Source: a bacterium (GTDB lineage: Bacteria > Babelota > Babeliae > Babelales > RVW-14). From it: a stretch of 5,098 bases of DNA. Shown in pieces: positions 1 through 5,098 of the stretch. Where the stretch lies: NCBI GenBank assembly GCA_023249895.1, contig JAHFBS010000052.1, positions 1 to 5,098 on the forward strand, in the 5' to 3' direction. The number at the start of each line of letters is the position of its first letter. Position 1 is the stretch's first letter. A model generated the notes under the pieces. It ran no database searches and was not told where the DNA came from. It was given only the letters and a program-made list of their open reading frames with translations. Made by a program: the position numbers and the translations under genes.

Positions 1-72
1 GAAAATATCTTGCGCAATCATTACGATTTGTTGGGATGCCCTATCTCGTTTATTGTTAAAGGATCGGCGTAA
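1..72 (+). CDS. der: Ribosome-assembly GTPase Der (EngA), C-terminal end only
   Basis: The window opens inside a reading frame that runs 23 codons to a TAA at 70-72. The visible tail has the pattern E-N-x-x-R, then six residues, then G-x-P-I-x. This is how the C-terminal KH-like domain of Der ends in many bacteria; from memory the Bacillus protein aligns residue for residue over its last 23 positions (ENRIR...GTPI). Der is an essential cytoplasmic GTPase with two tandem G domains and a KH-like RNA-binding domain, acting in late maturation of the 50S ribosomal subunit. Only the end of the KH-like domain is visible, so the G domains cannot be checked. The stop codon overlaps the lptB start (TAATG), so the two genes are probably one transcript and translationally coupled. 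The main doubt is the short length available. Confidence 0.75.
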   Translation, partial: ENILRNHYDLLGCPISFIVKGSA

Positions 73-866
73 TGGCCCTTCTTTCCGTGCACAGCTTGAG
101 CCAAATTCTGGGACGCAAGCAAATCCTTTCTTCAATAACCTTTCATGCTGATGCCGGACAGGTTGTAGTTCTTTTAGGGCCTAATGGAGCAGGAAAAACA
201 ACGCTGCTCAAAAGCATCATTGGCATTCTTCCTACAACACCAAGCACCGAGCAATCCCAAGAAAAAAATGCGCTTTTTTTTGAAGATGAAATCATTAACG
301 ACTGGCCTATTTATCTACGCATACAAGCAGGCCTATTGTACGTTCCACAGCACAGCTCGCTTTTTCAATCAATGACGGTGTACGAAAATCTTGCCATTGT
401 CTATCACTATCATCAGGCATGGCAAAATAGTGAACTCAAGCAGTTCAATGAAGAAGTTGATCATTGGCTTAACGTTACCAACCTTACGCCTACGCTCAAA
501 CAACCAGCTGGAACACTTTCGGGCGGGCAAAAGCGTAAGCTTGAAGTAATTCGTGCCCTTTTAATGAAACCAAAAATGCTTCTTCTGGATGAGCCATTTG
601 CAGGCGTCGACCCAAAATCAATTTACGAACTTAAAACTATTTTTACCAATATGGCGCATGATGGCATTGGGGTTGTTATTTCTGACCATCATGTTGACCA
701 ACTTCTTTCTATAGGGCAAACCGTTTATGTCATTATCGGCGGACGCGTAGCAAGTTCCGGAAGTATTCGTGAAATTCTTGAAAATACGTACACTAAGGAG
801 AGTTATCTCGGTACGCAATTTTATGAAGAAATGGCGCAACGTTTTTTGCATGAGAAAGGATCATAA
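72..866 (+). CDS. lptB: LPS export ABC transporter ATP-binding protein LptB
   Basis: This 264-residue ABC ATPase is the cytoplasmic motor of the LptB2FG complex, which extracts LPS from the inner membrane and pushes it across the LptC-LptA bridge. Visible motifs: Walker A GPNGAGKTT (36-44), Q-loop in YVPQHSSLF (Q93), signature LSGGQKRKLEVIRAL (149-163), Walker B plus catalytic Glu in LLLDEPFAGVD (D173, E174), and switch His in VISDHHV (H206). The stretches YVPQ.SSLF..MTVYENL, DEPFAGVDP and the tail ESYLGTQFYE are typical of LptB rather than of amino-acid ABC ATPases, its nearest look-alikes. It is longer than E. coli LptB (241 residues), with extra residues around 56-75 between Walker A and the Q-loop and a short C-terminal extension (251-264). 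The start at 72 overlaps the der stop; AAAGGA at 58-63 gives an 8-nt spacing. hpf follows with a second TAATG overlap. Confidence 0.93.
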   Translation: MALLSVHSLSQILGRKQILSSITFHADAGQVVVLLGPNGAGKTTLLKSIIGILPTTPSTEQSQEKNALFFEDEIINDWPIYLRIQAGLLYVPQHSSLFQSMTVYENLAIVYHYHQAWQNSELKQFNEEVDHWLNVTNLTPTLKQPAGTLSGGQKRKLEVIRALLMKPKMLLLDEPFAGVDPKSIYELKTIFTNMAHDGIGVVISDHHVDQLLSIGQTVYVIIGGRVASSGSIREILENTYTKESYLGTQFYEEMAQRFLHEKGS

Positions 867-1213
867 TGGAGATCAAAATAACGTTTCACAATATGCCACA
901 TTCACCAGTTCTTGAGCAGCATGCACACCAGAAGTTACAAAAAATCGAAGAGGTTTTAAAAGCTCAAGCGCATCAAACACCATTCACCATCACCATGTGG
1001 CTTACTGCAAATAAGCAACATCCTCATCACTCGGCAAAGCTGCATGTTAAAACCCCCTGCTTTGATGTTAATACGGGGCATGAAGGGCCAGATATGTACC
1101 TTGCCATTGATACCACAATCGACAAAATGATTTCGGTCATCAAAAAAGAAAAAGAACAATTGACCGAAAAAACACACAAGCCTGAAACACCTAAAAAGAA
1201 TTTTTCTCGCTAA
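866..1213 (+). CDS. hpf: Ribosome hibernation promoting factor (HPF/RaiA family, short type)
   Basis: This 115-residue protein is expected to bind the decoding centre of the 30S subunit under stress or starvation, blocking mRNA and tRNA binding and storing ribosomes as inactive particles. Recognition rests on the family pattern: N-terminal beta strand MEIKITFHNM, helix around 15-33, strands TITMWLTAN (41-49) and AKLHVKTP (57-64), then the signature GPDMYLAIDTTIDKM (74-88), which parallels E. coli HPF (GQDMYAAIDGLIDKL). The protein ends shortly after a charged tail (92-115, rich in Lys/Glu). It therefore lacks the dimerisation domain of long HPF; its length lies between E. coli HPF (95) and RaiA/YfiA (113). 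It is unusually His-rich, 11 of 115. AAAGGA at 855-860 sits 5 nt before the ATG, which overlaps the lptB stop. lptB-hpf linkage is common in Gram-negatives and supports both calls. Confidence 0.9.
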   Translation: MEIKITFHNMPHSPVLEQHAHQKLQKIEEVLKAQAHQTPFTITMWLTANKQHPHHSAKLHVKTPCFDVNTGHEGPDMYLAIDTTIDKMISVIKKEKEQLTEKTHKPETPKKNFSR

Positions 1214-1217
1214 CGGT

Positions 1218-2186
1218 TCAACCAATTCCATAGAACAATAAGATTGTTTTAATAACAAGCGGTACCACGCTGATACCACACGTGGTACCTATTAAATTTT
1301 TAAAACGCCCCCATAAGCTTGCTTCTTGTCCCGGCACCATAAGCACATACACAAATATCACACCGCATCCAAGCGCAGCCAATGCAATCGCCCAACGCAG
1401 CGAGAGCCAAATTCCAATCGCTGTTATAAGATTGAGCATCATCAAAAAGTAAAACGCCTCATCAAGCCGTTGATCGCGTCGCGCCCAGCGTGGTGTTGGA
1501 ATAAAACGCCAACGATGATAATAAAACAACGCGCCGATAAGCCAACAGAGCCAAGCAATGACATTAAACCATAGGAAAATTTTGGCCAACGGTGCCGCAG
1601 CAAATGAGTTACACAACCGCTCCCATTGCCGCTGGCTATTTTCAAGCGCAACAAATTCTTGCTCAAGGTTTTGCGTTTTTGGTTGCACATAGCTTGAAGA
1701 TGGCATGGTAACAACTTTTGGCATTACCAATGGCTCTGAGGCTACTGGCGCATGCCGCGCCAACGAGCACGAACACATAAAAGGCCCGACAGATCCATCG
1801 GTTCTAACCACAAAGCCTGAAACATAGATCAACGATAGTTCTTCTTTTAACTGCTGCGCCGATGCATGATAATCGCTTGCAAGCCACCCGGCAAAAGGCC
1901 CAACCAGCAATCGCTTGCGCTTTTTAAAAGCTTCAACATAAACGCTTGTTGGCTCAATAAGTGGATGCCACGATTTAAGCGTCATAGCAGAACAATCAGT
2001 TGAAAATTGCAATGAATTTTTGAGTACTCCTGATTCATTAGCCGCAAGCCCAATACGGACCCAGATACGGTTGGAACGTATCATGTCATCAGCATCATTG
2101 GTAATAGTAACCGTCACAGGAGCGCACGGAAGAGCACACAACACAATCGCCATTATCATTAAAAACTTAATCTTTTTAATCATCAT
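1218..2186 (-). CDS. Uncharacterised envelope protein: signal peptide, SPOR-like domain, four membrane helices
   Basis: I do not recognise this gene as a named family. From the ATG at 2186 it encodes 322 residues. Residues 1-22 look like a Sec signal (MMIKKIK, then a hydrophobic run ending CALPCAP). Residues about 38-130 resemble a SPOR peptidoglycan-binding fold: a strand IWVRIG (41-46), then a second half RLLVGPF (92-98) followed by a helix with QQLKEEL and a strand SGFVVRT, as in the SPOR pattern R-V-x-V-G-P-F...A...L...V. A linker (135-200) contains CSC (138-140), is Pro/Ser-rich, and has a polar Glu/Gln stretch. Four hydrophobic segments follow at about 203-223, 245-263, 266-285 and 303-321. 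Inference: the N-domain is periplasmic and anchored by the C-terminal helices, perhaps acting at the cell wall or division site. The SPOR assignment is by eye only. A TTG in frame at 2216 lacks a ribosome site and was not used; ATG 2183 is an alternative. The gene converges on hpf with a 4-nt gap. Confidence 0.8.
   Translation of the reverse strand: MMIKKIKFLMIMAIVLCALPCAPVTVTITNDADDMIRSNRIWVRIGLAANESGVLKNSLQFSTDCSAMTLKSWHPLIEPTSVYVEAFKKRKRLLVGPFAGWLASDYHASAQQLKEELSLIYVSGFVVRTDGSVGPFMCSCSLARHAPVASEPLVMPKVVTMPSSSYVQPKTQNLEQEFVALENSQRQWERLCNSFAAAPLAKIFLWFNVIAWLCWLIGALFYYHRWRFIPTPRWARRDQRLDEAFYFLMMLNLITAIGIWLSLRWAIALAALGCGVIFVYVLMVPGQEASLWGRFKNLIGTTCGISVVPLVIKTILLFYGIG
1261..1289. repeat. Perfect 9-bp inverted repeat; possible terminator of the der-lptB-hpf operon
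   Basis: GGTACCACG (1261-1269) is exactly repeated in reverse complement as CGTGGTACC (1281-1289), with an 11-nt loop. It begins 47 nt after the hpf stop and is followed by TATTAAATTTTT, with five Ts starting only 8 nt past the stem. That makes a poor but possible rho-independent terminator for the plus-strand operon. It lies inside the 3' end of the minus-strand gene, encoding the last membrane helix region (GTTCGISVVP), so codon constraint alone may explain part of it. In the minus-strand mRNA it forms a hairpin just before the stop codon. Confidence 0.4.
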
Positions 2187-2195
2187 ATTCTTTAA

Positions 2196-2201
2196 CTCTT
2201 T
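2196..2201 (-). promoter_or_regulatory. Weak Shine-Dalgarno-like site for the minus-strand envelope gene
   Basis: Read on the minus strand, AAAGAG ends 9 nt before the ATG at 2186. It is a modest match, but it is the only purine-rich site near a start. The upstream TTG at 2216 is preceded by ACCATACCAAAAG, which has none. This decides the start choice. Confidence 0.45.
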
Positions 2202-2208
2202 ACTTCGG

Positions 2209-2227
2209 CATACCAACTTTTGGTATG
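2209..2227. promoter_or_regulatory. Perfect 8-bp palindrome in the divergent promoter region (candidate operator)
   Basis: CATACCAActtTTGGTATG has two perfectly complementary 8-nt arms around a 3-nt centre. It sits in the 88-nt gap between two divergent genes, 22 nt upstream of the minus-strand ATG and 47 nt upstream of the plus-strand ATG. The symmetry is seen directly. A dimeric regulator site controlling both genes is inference; a hairpin in the 5' leader of one transcript is the alternative. I could not place a convincing -35/-10 pair on either strand around it. Confidence 0.45.
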
Positions 2228-2262
2228 GTCATAGAGATTTTGGAAATAGCCCTCATCATCAT

Positions 2263-2268
2263 AAGGAG
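2263..2268 (+). promoter_or_regulatory. Strong Shine-Dalgarno site fixing the phosphatase start
   Basis: AAGGAG lies 6 nt before the ATG at 2275, near-ideal spacing. It settles the start against the long in-frame upstream extension that opens at 2020 and would overlap the divergent gene. Confidence 0.85.
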
Positions 2269-2274
2269 TTTAAA

Positions 2275-3951
2275 ATGAGAAACTACTCTACAAAATTTTT
2301 CCTGAGCTTACTACTTGCAACACTCTTTTGCCTTGCAATGCCAAAAAGCCAGGATACCCAGCCCCGACTTGTTGCCGTTATCATCATTGATCAATTTGCC
2401 TATCATTATATTCCTAAACTTCATACTCATTTCCGTTATGGATTTAAAGAACTTTTTGAAAAAGGCGTTGTTTACACACGAGCCTATCACGCTCATGCAG
2501 TTCCTGAGACAGCTCCAGGGCACCATGCCCTAAGCACGGGAACACTCCCCTCTATTCACAGCGTTATTTTGAATGAGTGGTTTGATAGTCATGGCAAGGG
2601 TACCTTTTATGGATATCCTTCACTTCAGCCAACAGAAGATGACAACAAATATAACGCGCTCTCGTGCACCCAGACACGTGTCGATGGGCTTTCGGATCAA
2701 TTTGTTATGGCAAGCACTAACGATACTACTCACCATGCGCTCGCACTTTCACTCAAGCCACAACCAGCACTATCGTGCGCTCAACGCCTCGGCAAAGCTG
2801 TATGGTTCAACGAATACACCGGAAATTTCATTTCCAACGCCAATTATTTCGCTCAAACACCTTCATGGTTGAATGACTTCAATCAAAAGTATCAATTACC
2901 CAAACTTACCTCAGTAACCTGGCATTGCTTGTATCCACCGCACGATAAAGCCTATGACTTCCCTTACATTGATAACTATGATTTTGTCAGTTTGAGCAAG
3001 CCAATGATTGGCGGAATGCCCATTCCTATTAAAGACGTTGAATCTTTTTATAAAATTGATGATAGCAAGCACCAAGAACACACCGCATATTCGCTTTTTC
3101 TCAAAACCCCTCATGCAAGCAAAGCACTCATAGAATTAGCAAAAGTAGCGCTTGATGAGACCTTCAAAAGCAACAAAAAGGACCGTCTTCTATTGTGGCT
3201 CTGTCTGGGCAATCTTGATCTTTTGTGTCACTACTATGGACCTCATGCACGAGAATCAATCGATACTATTTATCACTTTGATGAACAAATCCAAGATTTT
3301 ATGAATTATGCAACAAAATTGGTTGGCGCTGATAACTGCATGTTCGTTTTAACAGCCGACCACGGCATAGCTCCTGTTCCTGAAATTATGAACAAGCAAG
3401 GGATGTCACTTGCAAAACGCGTGCGCGCAAAAGATCTTATCTCGTCAATGAATGATCTCATTAAGAAAAAATATAACCTTGATGCCGTGGTAAGCATGTA
3501 TGAGCCAACATTTTTCATTCTTAATAAAGACGCACTTGCTACCGTAAGCCAATCTATCCAACAATCAATTATTGCTGATATCAAGAACTTTCTTGCCCAT
3601 CATGAAGGAATCAAACGCGTCTGGACGCAAGAAGAACTACGACAGGCAACGTTCCAACCAGATTCCCTTGAAAATTTCTATAAAAACCAGCTCTACAATA
3701 ACCGATTTGGTGACATCATTTGCATGCCCGAACCTTATTGTTTGATATCAAATTATGCTGCTGGCACCAGCCACCTCAGCCCTTATGATTATGATACCCA
3801 TGTCCCTCTTATCATCTATCACAAAGGAATTGAGCACCACGTCATTTCTCAAAAAGTATGGGCGGGCCAATTGCCGGGGACACTTGCGACCATGCTTGGT
3901 ATCAACCGTCCGGTAGCATCTAACTGCGAGATATTACCGGGGATAGCCTGA
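2275..3951 (+). CDS. Secreted PafA-type alkaline phosphatase superfamily hydrolase
   Basis: This 558-residue enzyme is predicted to hydrolyse phosphate esters in the periplasm or outside the cell. Residues 1-21 form a Sec signal (MRNYSTK, then FFLSLLLATLFCLA); no lipobox is seen. The two-zinc site of the PafA/NPP branch is complete in order: D39 (IIIDQ), nucleophile T79 in PETAPGHHALSTG, N100 in LNEWFD, D315 and H319 in GNLDLLCHYYGP, D362-H363 in LTADHG, and H509 in YDTHVP. Numbering nearly matches Elizabethkingia PafA (D38, T79, N100, D305, H309, D352, H353, H486), and the length is close to PafA (about 546). PafA monoesterases bind phosphate with a Lys and an Arg in a SLKDR-type motif (K162, R164). 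Here the equivalent reads SLKPQPA (159-165), so Lys is kept and Arg appears to be Gln. Substrate preference, monoester or diester, is therefore uncertain. The gene diverges from the SPOR-like gene across an 88-nt region holding a palindrome. Confidence 0.9.
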   Translation: MRNYSTKFFLSLLLATLFCLAMPKSQDTQPRLVAVIIIDQFAYHYIPKLHTHFRYGFKELFEKGVVYTRAYHAHAVPETAPGHHALSTGTLPSIHSVILNEWFDSHGKGTFYGYPSLQPTEDDNKYNALSCTQTRVDGLSDQFVMASTNDTTHHALALSLKPQPALSCAQRLGKAVWFNEYTGNFISNANYFAQTPSWLNDFNQKYQLPKLTSVTWHCLYPPHDKAYDFPYIDNYDFVSLSKPMIGGMPIPIKDVESFYKIDDSKHQEHTAYSLFLKTPHASKALIELAKVALDETFKSNKKDRLLLWLCLGNLDLLCHYYGPHARESIDTIYHFDEQIQDFMNYATKLVGADNCMFVLTADHGIAPVPEIMNKQGMSLAKRVRAKDLISSMNDLIKKKYNLDAVVSMYEPTFFILNKDALATVSQSIQQSIIADIKNFLAHHEGIKRVWTQEELRQATFQPDSLENFYKNQLYNNRFGDIICMPEPYCLISNYAAGTSHLSPYDYDTHVPLIIYHKGIEHHVISQKVWAGQLPGTLATMLGINRPVASNCEILPGIA

Positions 3952-4065
3952 GGATAACAGAGAGCCTCTTTACATTTTTTCTTAATGTGTAACTCTTAGT
4001 GCTGTTTTCTCGCATTTTTAATGGATATTAGCGGTATTTTTTCCAAACGACGCATCTAATTCTAT

Positions 4066-4070
4066 AGGGG
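4066..4070 (+). promoter_or_regulatory. Shine-Dalgarno site for the MATE transporter gene
   Basis: AGGGG lies 6 nt upstream of ATG 4077 and supports that start. The 125-nt gap from the phosphatase stop (3952-4076) is T-rich and otherwise holds only short, weak hairpins (for example ACATT/AATGT at 3972-3988). I see no clear promoter or terminator in it, so read-through from the phosphatase gene is possible. Confidence 0.6.
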
Positions 4071-4076
4071 TTTTCG

Positions 4077-5098
4077 ATGATTGCATTGCTGAAAAAGTTC
4101 ACGGGCATCAAAGGCAAAGGTGAGTCGTTTGATAAAATTCTTGGCTATTGGCTTCCTGAACTTGTTTCGCAAATCATTCTTATAACTCTTCCTTCACTCG
4201 TCGATTCATTGGTCGTTGCCCAACTTGGTTCCATTACCGTCTACGGGGCTCTTGGAATGGGCTCGCATGTAATGCATGCACTCAATAAACTCGGTGAAGC
4301 TATTCCTGTTGCAGCTACCGCCATTATCGGCCGTCATAATGGCGCTGGCGAATATGAAAAATGTGGAGAAGATCTTGGAGACACCTTTTGGACTACCTTC
4401 ATTCTTGGTTTTGCTCAATTTACCTTCTTTTATTTCTGCGCCGCAGGTTTCTATCACTGGCTTGGGGTACCTGAAGACATGGTTGTCCATGGCACGCCAT
4501 TTTTAATGCTCAAATCATTTGGTATGTGGTTAGCCTTTATCACCTTTGGACTTTTGAGTTTCATTCGTGCGGTGAAAAATACACGCGTCCCCATGCTTGT
4601 ATGTCTTGTCGGTATTGTTACCTTTATTTTCTTTGATTATGGACTGGTACTTGGAAAATTTTGGCTTCCTCGTCTTGGACTTTTGGGTTCATCAGTCGCC
4701 ACAGTTATTGAGTATGGATTCATGGCAGGCATTGCATTGTTCTACATTTTGACTAACCCTGATTACAAAAAATATTTCGCCAAAATCTTTTTCTCCGTAT
4801 TTAATGCAGGACGCGCATTAAATTTGCTTAATCTCAGCTGGCCTATCGTTATTGATAAAACAACGATAGCGCTTTCTTATATTTGGCTCGCCAAACAAAT
4901 TGCGCATCTGGGAACTCAGGCAATTGCTTCATTTGATGTCATTAAAAATCTTGAACGCATGGCGTTTGTTCCGGTTATGGCATCAGCAACCATTATTACG
5001 TTTTTAGTCAGTAATCATCTGGGCGCACGTGATTATGATGGGGCAACGGCAACGATCAAAAAACTTTATTTGTTTTCATGTATCACCGAACTCATATC
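4077..5098 (+). CDS. MATE-family multidrug/cation efflux transporter, 5' part (runs off the window)
   Basis: The frame is open from ATG 4077 to the window end, 340 codons with no stop. MATE proteins usually have about 440-460 residues and 12 membrane helices, so roughly the last quarter is missing. They export drugs, toxins or metabolites across the inner membrane using a proton or sodium gradient. Evidence: first helix ILITLPSLVDSLVVAQLG (34-51), with an Asp (D43) where many MATE pumps carry a functional acidic residue; the loop IIGRHNGAGEYEKC (83-96), matching the family's A-x-x-G-A-G-x-x-x pattern; and SFIRAVKNTRVPMLV (161-175) followed by FDYGLVLG and LPRLGLLGSSVATVIEYG (197-214), matching the usual G-x-x-R-G-x-G-D-T-R-x-P-M and G-x-x-G-A-A-x-A-T blocks. 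The second lobe begins near 250, and NHLGARDYDGA (313-323) repeats the first-lobe loop, showing the two-bundle internal duplication. Substrate cannot be told. Confidence 0.88.
   Translation, partial: MIALLKKFTGIKGKGESFDKILGYWLPELVSQIILITLPSLVDSLVVAQLGSITVYGALGMGSHVMHALNKLGEAIPVAATAIIGRHNGAGEYEKCGEDLGDTFWTTFILGFAQFTFFYFCAAGFYHWLGVPEDMVVHGTPFLMLKSFGMWLAFITFGLLSFIRAVKNTRVPMLVCLVGIVTFIFFDYGLVLGKFWLPRLGLLGSSVATVIEYGFMAGIALFYILTNPDYKKYFAKIFFSVFNAGRALNLLNLSWPIVIDKTTIALSYIWLAKQIAHLGTQAIASFDVIKNLERMAFVPVMASATIITFLVSNHLGARDYDGATATIKKLYLFSCITELI

Noticed and set aside
1326..1574. Plus-strand 82-codon reading frame opposite the SPOR-like gene
   Set aside because: Low-complexity basic translation, antisense to a gene with clear signal peptide and membrane helices, and no ribosome site; a shadow frame.
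2187..2216. Ten-residue N-terminal extension of the minus-strand gene from a TTG at 2216
   Set aside because: There is no ribosome binding site before the TTG, it would start within the palindrome, and the extension adds polar residues ahead of a well-formed signal peptide.
2020..2274. An 85-codon in-frame N-terminal extension of the phosphatase gene
   Set aside because: It overlaps the divergent gene's signal-peptide region and would bury the Sec signal of the phosphatase. AAGGAG at 2263-2268 with a signal peptide beginning at ATG 2275 is far better.
3910..3940. CCGGTA...TACCGG inverted repeat near the phosphatase 3' end
   Set aside because: It has only 6 bp with a 19-nt loop inside coding sequence and no following T-run; chance is likely.
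3972..3988. ACATT/AATGT hairpin with T-rich loop as a terminator after the phosphatase
   Set aside because: The stem is five A/T-rich base pairs with no T-tract directly after it, too weak to call.
3959..3990. Possible promoter (TTTACA) for the MATE gene
   Set aside because: A -35-like hexamer is present at 3969-3974, but no acceptable -10 appears at 16-18 nt spacing.
4021..4059. Twelve-codon ORF upstream of the MATE gene as a leader peptide
   Set aside because: There is no ribosome binding site and no attenuator-like structure or repeated codon.

Overview
The window looks like an ordinary chromosomal segment of a Gram-negative (LPS-making) bacterium. The strongest evidence is a convincing lptB, the ATPase of the LPS export machine. 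Other support comes from two Sec-exported proteins and a SPOR-like envelope protein. Base composition is moderately AT-leaning by eye, and I see no insertion sequence, phage gene, CRISPR array, tRNA or rRNA. The lineage cannot be fixed from the sequence. The lptB-hpf adjacency is familiar from Proteobacteria, but rpoN, which usually sits between them there, is missing. Together with the divergent, hard-to-place membrane protein this leans towards a less-studied or host-associated Gram-negative lineage; that is a guess.

Layout. Bases 1-1213 (+) are a tightly coupled run: the last 23 codons of der (ribosome-assembly GTPase), lptB (LPS transport ATPase) and hpf (ribosome hibernation factor). Both junctions are TAATG stop/start overlaps. 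Bases 1218-2186 (-) hold an unrecognised envelope protein converging on hpf with a 4-nt gap: signal peptide, SPOR-like domain, linker and four C-terminal membrane helices. A perfect 9-bp inverted repeat lies in its 3' end, 47 nt beyond hpf. Bases 2187-2274 are a divergent intergenic region with a perfect 8-bp palindrome. Bases 2275-3951 (+) encode a secreted PafA-type alkaline phosphatase superfamily enzyme. After 125 nt of non-coding DNA, 4077 to the window end (+) is the first 340 codons of a MATE-family transporter.

How the genes fit together. The first block pairs ribosome functions (Der, HPF) with envelope biogenesis (LptB), as is common in housekeeping operons. The divergent pair are both exported or envelope proteins and share a short control region, so they may be regulated together. 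The phosphatase and MATE genes point the same way and could be co-transcribed, but nothing ties them functionally. I found no convincing new multi-gene system. The best candidates for a second look are the SPOR/four-helix protein, the apparent loss of the phosphate-binding arginine in the PafA-like enzyme, and the palindrome in the divergent promoter region.
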